A stretch of DNA of 20,574 nt from contig JAVBOJ010000039.1 in the NCBI GenBank assembly GCA_031550755.1, forward strand, positions 1-20,574, written 5' to 3'. The notes under the pieces are model-generated. The model was not told the origin of the DNA, did not search any database, and saw only the letters and a list, made by a program, of their open reading frames with translations. Position numbers and translations under genes: made by a program. This DNA comes from JAVBOJ01 sp031550755. GTDB taxonomy: Bacteria > Bacillota > Clostridia > Oscillospirales > UBA929. This document shows, piece after piece, positions 1-6,325 of the stretch. Within the stretch, counting starts at the first letter, position 1, and each line of letters opens with the position of its first letter.

Positions 1-330
1 ATTGACGCCGTGGCCGCCGCCGTGCTGGAAAAACAGGGGACAAGCCCCGGCGGTACCAGCGCGCCGGCCGATTCCATGCAAAAGGTCGTCATCCCGTCGG
101 GCAAGACGGTGACGCTGGCGCTGGGCTCCGAGGTCATGCTGCGTCTGGGCGGCGCGACCTGCGTGGCGTCCGGAACGCCGGGGCTCATCGATATGACCTC
201 GGGCGCCGATCTGGCCGGCGGCAAGGCACTGGAAAAAAACCATCTGTATATGTCCACGGTGGAGGGCCGCGGGTTTAAAACCACCGCCGAGACCACGGTG
301 TTCATCCGGGGCTCATACACAATCGGCTAA
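1..330 (+). CDS. C-terminal part of a secreted-type protein with the same beta module as the SLH protein at 3358-4482 (5' partial)
   Basis: The frame is open from base 1 to a TAA at 328-330, so this is the 3' end of a gene that starts to the left; the GTG at position 10 is probably not its start. About 109 residues are visible: a Gly/Ser/Thr/Pro linker, then a beta-rich module that runs from VVIPSGKTVTLALGSEVMLR to VFIRGSYTIG at the very C-terminus. The module aligns by eye with residues about 104-186 of the SLH protein at 3358-4482: both have a hydrophobic strand, then V(N/D)-x-T-(S/T)-G, then NHLYM or NQYFL, then a closing VxxxGxYxI. Proteins of this type are exported in Clostridia, often with SLH domains in the missing part. 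The visible part carries no SLH domain and no catalytic motif. The function is unknown. Confidence 0.7.
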   Translation: MDAVAAAVLEKQGTSPGGTSAPADSMQKVVIPSGKTVTLALGSEVMLRLGGATCVASGTPGLIDMTSGADLAGGKALEKNHLYMSTVEGRGFKTTAETTVFIRGSYTIG

Positions 331-340
331 TGTCGAAACA

Positions 341-372
341 AGAGGGCGCGGGGGATTTTCCCCGCGCCCTCT
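341..372. terminator. Bidirectional rho-independent terminator between convergent genes
   Basis: A perfect 13-bp stem (AGAGGGCGCGGGG, 341-353, with its complement at 360-372) closes a 6-base loop and is followed on the plus strand by a T-rich stretch (TTCTGTTACTTTT). It ends the partial plus-strand gene, and it sits just past the stop codon of the minus-strand VWA gene, where the downstream tract is weaker (TTGTTTCG). Confidence 0.85.
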
Positions 373-383
373 TTCTGTTACTT

Positions 384-1991
384 TTAAAATAAGTCCCGGC
401 TGTTCTTTACCATGGCGACAAACTCCTGTCGGTAGCCCTTTTCGTCAATGCCCAAGCTGTCCTGCGCCAGCGCCAGCACGCCGTTTACATCCAGCCCGGC
501 GTGCGAGGAGCCGCGCAGCAGCTGCCCGTATCCGGCCACGGCGGCGGCAAAATGGAAATCGGACGAGTTGGCCTCGCGCAAATCCTCATACCGCACCGGC
601 ACCGTGATGGGAATGCTCTCGTTCTCGCCGGGGTGCTTGTAGCGCAGCCGCACCTCAAACAGCTCGTCGGGATAGCCGCCGCTGTTGCCGTATTTTTGCC
701 CCTCCGAGCGCAGGGTCAGCTCAAACAGCGCCACCACATCGGTGCCGACGCCGATCTCGCCGGCGTCCTTGGTGTCGTCGGTGAAGTCCTCGTTGGCAAG
801 CTGACGGTTTTCATAGCCCAGCAGACGGTAGCTCACCACGTTTTCGGGGTTGAATTCCACCTGCGCCTTGACGTCGTCGGCAATGACGAACAGATTGGAG
901 GACAGCTCATCCACCAGCACCTTTTCGGCGGTGTGCACCGAGTTGATATACGCATAGTTGCCGTTGCCGTGTTTGGAGAGGGTCTCCATGATGTCGTCGC
1001 GGATGTTGCCGGTACCGAAGCCGAGGATGCTCAGATAAACGCCGTTGCCGCGCTTCTCGCTCACCAGCGTTTCCAGCTCGGACGTGGTGGACACGCCCAC
1101 GTTGAAGTCGCCGTCGGTGGCCAGAATCACCCGATTGTTGCCGCCCTCGATGAAGTTCTTTTCGGCCAGCTTGTAGGCCGAGAGGATGCCCTGTCCGCCC
1201 GCCGTGGAGCCGCCGGCGCTGAGGTTTTGGAGGGCGTTTAGGATCTTCTGGTAGTCGTTGCCCGGCACGCTGTCCAGCACGATGGCCGACGAGCCGGCAT
1301 AGGTGACGATGGAAACCCGGTCGTCCTCGGTCAGCGTCTCGATGAGCAGGGTGAAGGCTTCCTTCAACAGTGGCAGCTTGTCATAGGATTCCATGGAGCC
1401 CGAGGTGTCGATGAGGAAGACCAGATTGCTGCGGGGCAGTTCATTTTTGTCGATGTCCTGCGCCTTAACGCGGACGAAGGCCAGATATTTTTCCGCGTCA
1501 TAGGGCGAGCGACCCAGCTCGGCGTAGACGGCCAGCGGGTGCTCACCGAAGGCCATTTCCCCGTCGTAGGAGAAATAGTTGACCATTTCCTCCACCCGAA
1601 CGGCGTCGGCCGGTGGCAGATTGCCGCTCTCAAGATACCGCTCCACGTTGGAGTAGGAGGCCGTGTCCACCTTCAGCGAGAAGGTGAGGGTGGATTCCTG
1701 CGCGACGGAAACCTCGGGGTTTTCTGTGATGGCGAGGTAGGATTCGCTGGAAATAATCCCAAAGTCGTCTTTGGAAAACGCCCCAAACGGCGGCATTCCG
1801 GAGGCATGGGCTGGCTCTTGCTGGGGCGCCGGTGCCGTGGGCGTCGCTGGAGGCAGGGATGCTCTGCCTGCCGGCCACGGCGGCGTGCCGGAGGGTAGCG
1901 GCGTGGGACTTGTTGCCCCCGAGGGACTGCAGCCGCACAGGGCCGCGAACAGGACGAGCGCGAGGATCAGGCAGGTCAGCTTTGTTTTCAT
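384..1991 (-). CDS. VWA-domain lipoprotein (YfbK-like, DUF3520-type C-terminus)
   Basis: This is a predicted cell-surface lipoprotein of 535 residues. A lipoprotein signal ends at Cys21 (L-C-G-C), followed by a Pro/Ala/Thr-rich linker to about residue 65. An N-terminal conserved region (about 83-145, ending NYFSYD) precedes a von Willebrand factor A domain (about 188-370) with an intact MIDAS metal site: DTSGSM at 195-200, Thr263 in GGSTAGGQG and Asp293 in ATDGDFN. The C-terminal part has the YfbK-type signature VEFNPENVVSYRLLGYENR and DAGEIGVG. These proteins are thought to act in metal-dependent binding at the envelope; the ligand is unknown. The start was placed at ATG 1991 because a GTG nine bases upstream overlaps the Shine-Dalgarno AAGGAG (2000-2005). 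It follows the ECF sigma and anti-sigma genes by 102 bp and has its own ECF-like promoter block, so it is probably a target of that sigma factor. Confidence 0.9.
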   Translation of the reverse strand: MKTKLTCLILALVLFAALCGCSPSGATSPTPLPSGTPPWPAGRASLPPATPTAPAPQQEPAHASGMPPFGAFSKDDFGIISSESYLAITENPEVSVAQESTLTFSLKVDTASYSNVERYLESGNLPPADAVRVEEMVNYFSYDGEMAFGEHPLAVYAELGRSPYDAEKYLAFVRVKAQDIDKNELPRSNLVFLIDTSGSMESYDKLPLLKEAFTLLIETLTEDDRVSIVTYAGSSAIVLDSVPGNDYQKILNALQNLSAGGSTAGGQGILSAYKLAEKNFIEGGNNRVILATDGDFNVGVSTTSELETLVSEKRGNGVYLSILGFGTGNIRDDIMETLSKHGNGNYAYINSVHTAEKVLVDELSSNLFVIADDVKAQVEFNPENVVSYRLLGYENRQLANEDFTDDTKDAGEIGVGTDVVALFELTLRSEGQKYGNSGGYPDELFEVRLRYKHPGENESIPITVPVRYEDLREANSSDFHFAAAVAGYGQLLRGSSHAGLDVNGVLALAQDSLGIDEKGYRQEFVAMVKNSRDLF

Positions 1992-1999
1992 GTTTTCCA

Positions 2000-2005
2000 C
2001 TCCTT
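2000..2005 (-). promoter_or_regulatory. Ribosome binding site that sets the VWA gene start
   Basis: AAGGAG reads on the minus strand 8 bases before ATG 1991. The longest open frame would begin at a GTG (2000-1998) whose first base is the last G of this site, so initiation at that GTG is unlikely and ATG 1991 is preferred. Confidence 0.8.
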
Positions 2006-2011
2006 ACGTCG

Positions 2012-2030
2012 GGGGCGCTCGGAGCGCCCC
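2012..2030 (-). other. GC-rich hairpin in the leader of the VWA gene
   Basis: An 8-bp perfect stem (GGGGCGCT / AGCGCCCC) with a 3-base loop lies 6 bases upstream of the Shine-Dalgarno of the VWA gene. No T-tract follows it on the minus strand, so it is not a standard terminator for the sigma operon. On the plus strand a weak TCTTTGTGTT follows. It may be an mRNA stabiliser or an initiation-control structure in the 5' leader. Confidence 0.45.
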
Positions 2031-2048
2031 TCTTTGTGTTACTATCAG

Positions 2049-2079
2049 TGGAAACCCCGCCGCGCGGGAAAACATTACA
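2049..2079 (-). promoter_or_regulatory. Candidate ECF sigma promoter of the VWA lipoprotein gene
   Basis: Read on the minus strand, the block starts TGTAA, has TTTCCC at offset 9-14 and CGGGGTT at offset 21-27. The block upstream of the ECF sigma gene (3273-3303) has the same elements at the same offsets: TGTAA, TTTCCC, CGGAGTT; 20 of 31 bases are identical without gaps. The TGTAA-type -35 region fits ECF promoters in general. Transcription would start about 50 bases before ATG 1991. Confidence 0.6.
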
Positions 2080-2093
2080 TGAGATGAAAAATT

Positions 2094-2720
2094 TTATACA
2101 ATACACGCGCCGAGGGTCAGCAGCGTCTCCAGCTCGTACCGGCAGGTCAGGGTGTAGACGACGCCGCCCTTTTTGAGCGTCAGGAGCTGAAAGTCGGGGC
2201 CCCAGCTGGCGTAGGCGGTCGCGCCGTCCAGCGTGATCTGGGTGAGCTCGTCGGAAAAGCTGTTGTCGCCGGTGCGCTCCAGCGTCATCACCACAGGGTC
2301 GTGGGCGGTATTTTCCAGCGTATAGACGGTTTTGCCGTTGTCCAGCGCGACGGTTAGCACCGAAAACTCCGCCGGCAGGGAGAAGGAGAGCGGCATAAGC
2401 CCGTCGGGAGCGCCGGGCGTGTGCGAGGGCGCGGCACTTGCACCCGGCGGCGCGGAGGCAAGTCCGGGGGAGGGTATCGGCCAAACCTCCACGCCGGTCG
2501 AGGCCAACATGCCCAGCGTCACCACCAGTAGCACCGCCGCCGCCACCGCGCTCAGCCCGCCGACCCAGCGGACGCTCTCCTTGCGCCGCAGACGCGCGCG
2601 CAGCTTGCGCTCCAGCCCCGCCGTATCGGTGGGCTGTTCCGGTTGGGCTTGCAGCGCCTTTCCTTCGCGTTCGGAGTAGGCCGAGGCGATCCGCTTATAA
2701 AATTCATCCGACCGGCTCAT
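2094..2720 (-). CDS. Probable membrane anti-sigma factor, translationally coupled to the ECF sigma gene
   Basis: The protein has 208 residues. A charged cytoplasmic N-terminus (1-50, starting MSRSDEFYKRIASAYSER and holding an Arg-rich RKLRARLRRKE stretch) leads into one membrane helix (about 51-75), then a Pro/Ala/Ser-rich linker (about 79-106) and an outer beta-rich domain (about 108-208) with no recognised family. This layout, single-pass with the N-terminus inside, is the usual one for anti-sigma factors, but no zinc-binding HxxxCxxC motif is present, so the role is inferred from context. The start ATG at 2720 overlaps the sigma stop codon as ATGA and has AAAGGAGG 7 bases upstream. The same frame stays open further upstream to about 3146, but that part is a shadow of the sigma gene. 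A VWA lipoprotein gene follows. Confidence 0.75.
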   Translation of the reverse strand: MSRSDEFYKRIASAYSEREGKALQAQPEQPTDTAGLERKLRARLRRKESVRWVGGLSAVAAAVLLVVTLGMLASTGVEVWPIPSPGLASAPPGASAAPSHTPGAPDGLMPLSFSLPAEFSVLTVALDNGKTVYTLENTAHDPVVMTLERTGDNSFSDELTQITLDGATAYASWGPDFQLLTLKKGGVVYTLTCRYELETLLTLGACIV

Positions 2721-3244
2721 ACAAGCCCCTCCTTTGCCAGCAGTTCCGACAGCTTTCGCTTGGCGCGCAGCAGCCGCACGGTCACGGTGTTTTCCCGCAG
2801 CCCCAGTAGCCGGGCGATTTCCCGATGACTGAGGTCGTGGGCGTACCGGAGCAGAAAGACGCTGCGCAGCTCCTCGCTGAGCGCGTCCAGCGCCGCCATG
2901 ATCTCCCCGGACGACAGCGCCGAGAGCACCTCTTCCTCCAGATCGTAGGCCGACGACATCTTTTCGTCCAGCTCGTCGGTGTTGCGGCGGCGGTCTTTTT
3001 TCAGCATGGTCAGCGAGACGTTTTTGACGATGGTCAACAGAAATGACGCCGACTGAGGAGAGACCGGGTCGCCGATTTTGCGCAGGTTTTTGTACACCCG
3101 GATAAACGCCTCGCTTACGGCGTCCTCGGCCAGGGCGTAGTCGCACAGAATTTCATACGCCTTGTGCAGCATCAGCCGTTTGTATGTTTCAAAGAGAAGG
3201 TTGAATTTGTCCCGCTCCTCCTGCGTGGAAAATACGAGGATCAA
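2717..3244 (-). CDS. ECF-type RNA polymerase sigma factor
   Basis: This 175-residue protein has the two-domain layout of ECF sigma factors. Sigma region 2 is at about residues 14-87 (LLFETYKRLMLHKAYEILCD, then the -10-recognition part AEDAVSEAFIRVYKNL). Region 4 is at about 113-167, with the helix-turn-helix LSHREIARLLGLRENTVTVR followed by LLRAKRKL. It should direct RNA polymerase to stress or envelope promoters. The start is a TTG at 3244: an in-frame TGA lies two codons upstream, no other start is available before region 2, and GAGGTG precedes the TTG by 7 bases. The gene couples to the downstream anti-sigma gene through an ATGA overlap. A promoter-like block upstream (3273-3303) is repeated ahead of the VWA gene, which suggests autoregulation. 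Confidence 0.93.
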   Translation of the reverse strand: MILVFSTQEERDKFNLLFETYKRLMLHKAYEILCDYALAEDAVSEAFIRVYKNLRKIGDPVSPQSASFLLTIVKNVSLTMLKKDRRRNTDELDEKMSSAYDLEEEVLSALSSGEIMAALDALSEELRSVFLLRYAHDLSHREIARLLGLRENTVTVRLLRAKRKLSELLAKEGLV

Positions 3245-3272
3245 GCGCCCTCACCTCACATGTCGCCCATTA

Positions 3273-3303
3273 TGATAACTCCGGTGGCGGGGAAATTGTT
3301 ACA
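3273..3303 (-). promoter_or_regulatory. Candidate autoregulated ECF promoter of the sigma gene
   Basis: On the minus strand the block reads TGTAACAATTTCCCC, then CGGAGTTATCA with CGG starting 20 bases after the first T. TGTAAC is a plausible ECF -35 element. The arrangement matches the block at 2049-2079 ahead of the VWA gene in sequence and spacing. A CATAAT just downstream could instead be a housekeeping -10 element, but no good -35 partner was seen for it. Confidence 0.6.
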
Positions 3304-3318
3304 CCCCCGGACAAAACA

Positions 3319-3344
3319 ATTGGGCGCCGGTTGGGGCGCCCAAT
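3319..3344 (-). terminator. Rho-independent terminator after the SLH gene (end of the rex operon)
   Basis: Read on the minus strand, ATTGGGCGCC pairs with GGCGCCCAAT around a 6-base loop and is followed at once by TTGTTTTGT. It starts 13 bases past the stop codon of the SLH gene and separates the redox operon from the ECF sigma unit. Confidence 0.9.
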
Positions 3345-3357
3345 GGCCGTATGTTTT

Positions 3358-4482
3358 TCAGGACAGAACCGACTGCGCCAGCACGGCGTTCACCGCGCCC
3401 TTGGCCACGAGCTGGGAGAGCAGGGTGCCGGACGCGTTTTTGGGCCGGCAGGACAGCGCCTTGTACGAGATCATGACCACCTGATCGCGCAGGAAGGTTT
3501 TGGAAATGGCGTCCATGTCGGACTGCGAAAACAGCCCGGACTGCACGCAGAAGGTCATGGATTTGTCCCATTGGAAGTCGCCGAAGGTATCGCTGTAACC
3601 CAAGGCGCGCAAGACAAAGGTCATAAAGTCGCCGGGCTTTACGGTCGCGTCCGGCGTGAATTTGACAGCCGAGGTGCCCTTGGTGTAGCCCTTTTCATAG
3701 GCGTACGCCACGTACGCGCGCCCCCATTCGGGGACGTCGGCAAACGGGGAGACCGGGCTGTGCGCCAGCGCCGCCTGTTCCTCGCCGAGTAGCCGGATCA
3801 TGATGACCAGCGCCTCCAGCCGGGTGGCCGCGCGGTCGAGCTGATAGCCGGTCGGCGTGCCCAGAAAGAGCCCCAGTGTTTTGAGCTTGTCGGCCTGCGC
3901 CGTGTACCGTACGGTATAGGCTGGGAAAATGCGGTAATACCCGTCCACCGTAACGGTGGCGGTGTCCGACTGCACTACAAGGCCCGTGCCGCGGTCAGCC
4001 GTAAGGAAATATTGGTTCAGCACCGCCGGTGCGCCCACCGTGACCTCCTTGCCGGTGGTCACATTGACCAGCTTGCCGCCGGCGGGACCGGTGAACGCCG
4101 CGGAGCCGGCCCGCAGAACAAGACCCGCACCGACGCCGCCGACGATGCGGTCGCCTTTTTTGAGGGTCAGCGGGGTGGGACGGGCGGCGAACCCATCCGC
4201 CGAGCCGGCGGGGTTTTTCTTGAGATATGCGCCCGCCACGGCGGTCGCCAAACCCGCGTAACCCTTCTGGGTCAAGGCGGCGCTGTGTTTGTCAAACAAG
4301 GGCTTGTAGCTTTTGTCCAGCGCCTGACCGGCAAGCGACAGCACCTTGGGGACAAACACCGAGTCGAGATAGCCCAGTGTCACCACCGGGTCGGCGGCGG
4401 TGCCGGCAGTCCCCGAGGCGGCCGGGATCAGACCCAGCAAGACAATCAACGACAAAATAGCAGGCAAAACTCGCTTGTTCAT
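3358..4482 (-). CDS. Secreted SLH-domain protein, last gene of the rex operon
   Basis: The 374-residue protein has a signal peptide (1 to about 30, MNKRVLPAILSLIVLLGLIP, cleavage near GTAGTAA). A helical region follows (about 32-95, beginning DPVVTLGYLDSVFVPKVL), then a beta-rich module (about 104-186) shared with the partial gene at the left edge. An SLH-like region spans about 202-298, with RAATRLEALVIMIRLLGEE, then FADVPEWGRAYVAYAYEKGY and FTPDATVKPGDFMTFVLRAL, and a helical tail ends the protein. SLH domains bind pyruvylated secondary cell-wall polymers, so the protein probably sits in the wall. The start ATG overlaps the rex stop codon (ATGA), with GGGGAGG just upstream, so translation is coupled to rex. 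That makes its level likely to follow redox state. The function of the N-terminal part is unknown. Confidence 0.88.
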   Translation of the reverse strand: MNKRVLPAILSLIVLLGLIPAASGTAGTAADPVVTLGYLDSVFVPKVLSLAGQALDKSYKPLFDKHSAALTQKGYAGLATAVAGAYLKKNPAGSADGFAARPTPLTLKKGDRIVGGVGAGLVLRAGSAAFTGPAGGKLVNVTTGKEVTVGAPAVLNQYFLTADRGTGLVVQSDTATVTVDGYYRIFPAYTVRYTAQADKLKTLGLFLGTPTGYQLDRAATRLEALVIMIRLLGEEQAALAHSPVSPFADVPEWGRAYVAYAYEKGYTKGTSAVKFTPDATVKPGDFMTFVLRALGYSDTFGDFQWDKSMTFCVQSGLFSQSDMDAISKTFLRDQVVMISYKALSCRPKNASGTLLSQLVAKGAVNAVLAQSVLS

Positions 4483-5114
4483 GGTTCCTCCCCTCGCGCA
4501 CGATAACAGAGTGTCATCAGACTGTCCGCGAAATGGACATCCTCCACCTGGACGTCATGCTCATGCAAATGCAGATCGACATTGGTAAAATTCCACAAGC
4601 CCCGGACACCCAGCCGGGAGAGGCGCTCCGCCATTTGCGGCGCCAGCTCGCGCGGCAGGGTCAAGACGGCGATGGCGGGCCGGTGCGCGGCGCAAAACGC
4701 GTCCAGCGTATCAATGTGCAGCAGCGGAATCCTGCCGAGGCTTTGCCCCACAAGGGCCGGGTTCACGTCAAACGCTGCCAGCAGACCCACGCCGGCGCGG
4801 GCGAAATCAAAATTGTTGCACAGTGCGCGGCCGATATTGCCCACGCCGATGAGCACGGCGGTCGTCCCGCGGGAAACACCCAGAATCTCGCCGATCTCCG
4901 CCCGCAGATTTTCCACATTGTAGCCGTAGCCCTGCTGGCCGAAGCCGCCGAAGCAATTGAGATCCTGCCGGATCTGCGAGGCGGTCAGCCCCAGCCGCTG
5001 GGCCAGCAGCCGGGAGGAAATGCGGGTCACGCCGCTTAGCGAAAGCTCCTCCAGATGGCGAAAGTAACGGGGTAGACGCCGCACCACAGCCGGAGATACC
5101 TTTTGTTTGGGCAT
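4479..5114 (-). CDS. rex: Redox-sensing transcriptional repressor Rex
   Basis: Rex senses the NADH/NAD+ ratio and represses fermentation and respiration genes when NADH is low. This copy has 211 residues, the usual length. The N-terminal winged helix (1 to about 80) includes the recognition helix TASQIRQDLNCFGGFGQQGY (44-63), a hallmark of the family. The Rossmann fold follows with VLIGVGNIGRAL (87-98, GxGxxG) and continues through FDVNPALVGQSLGRIPL. A C-terminal helix that swaps between subunits is expected around residues 190-205. The start ATG at 5114 has GGAGG 7 bases upstream. It lies 26 bases after the dehydrogenase gene and overlaps the SLH gene, so it is mid-operon. No clear Rex palindrome (TTGTGA-N6-TCACAA type) was found at the operon promoters, so local autoregulation is not shown. 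Confidence 0.95.
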   Translation of the reverse strand: MPKQKVSPAVVRRLPRYFRHLEELSLSGVTRISSRLLAQRLGLTASQIRQDLNCFGGFGQQGYGYNVENLRAEIGEILGVSRGTTAVLIGVGNIGRALCNNFDFARAGVGLLAAFDVNPALVGQSLGRIPLLHIDTLDAFCAAHRPAIAVLTLPRELAPQMAERLSRLGVRGLWNFTNVDLHLHEHDVQVEDVHFADSLMTLCYRARGEEP

Positions 5115-5140
5115 ATTTTTGCCTCCGTTGTGTTGTGGGT

Positions 5141-6298
5141 TCAGCCGAGACGCGCCATGGTCTCCATGATATAATCGGAGAGCTGCTCGCAGGTCGCGCC
5201 GGTATCACGGCCGGTGACAGCGATTTTTTTCTCCTCATACAGGCAGATGTCCAGCGCGCGCTCAAGCCGACGGGCGCGCTCAACAAAGCCGATGTGCTCC
5301 AGCAGTAAGACGGAGGCGCGCAGCATGGAGCTTGGGTCGGCGTACTGCGCGCGGCCCTCGGTCACCATGCGCGGCGCCGAGCCGTGAATGGCCTCAAACA
5401 TGGCGTACCGCTTGCCGATGTTGGCGCTGCCGGCCGTGCCGACGCCGCCCTGAAACTCGGCGGCCTCGTCGGTCAGGATGTCACCGTACAAATTGGGCAG
5501 CACCATGACCTCGAAGTCGCGGCGGCGCTTGGTGTCCACCAGCTTGGCGGTCATAATGTCGATATACCAGTCGTCGAAAGCGATCTCAGGGTATTCTTCG
5601 GCGATTTTTTTAGCGATTTCCAAAAATTTTCCGTCGGTGGTCTTGATGACATTGGCCTTGGTGACCGCCGTGACGCGCCGGCACCCGGTTTTGCGGGCGT
5701 GCTCAAAGGCTAGGCGCACAATGCGTTCGGTGCCGGCGTCGGTGGTGACGGTGAAATCGACGGCGATGCCGCCGACCTCGACGCCCAGACTGCCGACGGC
5801 ATACGAGCCCTCGGTATTTTCACGGAAAAAGGCCCAATCGATGCCCTCGGCGGGCACCTTGACGGGCCGGACGTTGGCAAAAAGATCCAATTCCTTGCGC
5901 ATGGCGACGTTGGCCGACTCAATATTGGGCCACGGATCGCCGCGCCGGGGCGTGGTGGTGGGGCCCTTGAGGATCACGTGGCAGGCCTTGAGCTCCGCCA
6001 GCACATCGGGCGGAATGGCTTGGCCGCAGGCGGCGCGGTTTTCGATGGTCAGCCCCTCGATGTCGCGGAAGACGACCTTGCCGGTGTCCAGCTCGGGCGT
6101 CAGCAGTGCGGCCAGCACCCGGCGGGCGCAGGCGGTAATGGCGGGGCCGATGCCGTCGCCGCCGCAGACGCCGATTACGATGGGCGAAAGGGTTGCAAAA
6201 TCAAGGAAATCGCCCTGCGCCTCCATGGCGGCGACCCGTTTTTGCTGGGCGGCCAAAATTTCTTCAAAGCGCCGGAGCGCGGCAGATTGTCCGTTCAC
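5141..6298 (-). CDS. Isocitrate/isopropylmalate-type dehydrogenase
   Basis: This 385-residue enzyme belongs to the beta-decarboxylating dehydrogenases, which oxidise and decarboxylate isocitrate, 3-isopropylmalate or related 2-hydroxy acids with NAD(P)+. Visible motifs are GDGIGP (47-52), the substrate loop with Ser128, Asn130, Arg134 and Arg144 (SANVAMRKELDLFANVRP), FRENTEGSY (158-166), Lys214 in VTKAN, and the metal-binding aspartates Asp247, Asp273 and Asp277 (NLYGDILTDEAA). The cofactor loop is EAIHGSAPRM (302-311). A Ser at 128 and an Asn at 130 resemble isocitrate dehydrogenase more than isopropylmalate dehydrogenase, but the cofactor and substrate cannot be settled by eye. A 38-residue N-terminal extension precedes the core. 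The start is a GTG at 6298 with AAAGGA about 9 bases upstream. A near-consensus promoter lies just ahead, so this gene probably leads a transcript with rex and the SLH gene as well as being read from upstream. Confidence 0.9.
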   Translation of the reverse strand: MNGQSAALRRFEEILAAQQKRVAAMEAQGDFLDFATLSPIVIGVCGGDGIGPAITACARRVLAALLTPELDTGKVVFRDIEGLTIENRAACGQAIPPDVLAELKACHVILKGPTTTPRRGDPWPNIESANVAMRKELDLFANVRPVKVPAEGIDWAFFRENTEGSYAVGSLGVEVGGIAVDFTVTTDAGTERIVRLAFEHARKTGCRRVTAVTKANVIKTTDGKFLEIAKKIAEEYPEIAFDDWYIDIMTAKLVDTKRRRDFEVMVLPNLYGDILTDEAAEFQGGVGTAGSANIGKRYAMFEAIHGSAPRMVTEGRAQYADPSSMLRASVLLLEHIGFVERARRLERALDICLYEEKKIAVTGRDTGATCEQLSDYIMETMARLG

Positions 6299-6325
6299 GA
6301 AAACCCATCCTTTGTTTATTTTTTA

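Noticed and set aside
2721..3146. N-terminal extension of the anti-sigma frame
   Set aside because: The extension overlaps the sigma gene in another frame and reads as low-complexity Arg/Gly sequence. ATG 2720 has an ideal ribosome site and an ATGA overlap.
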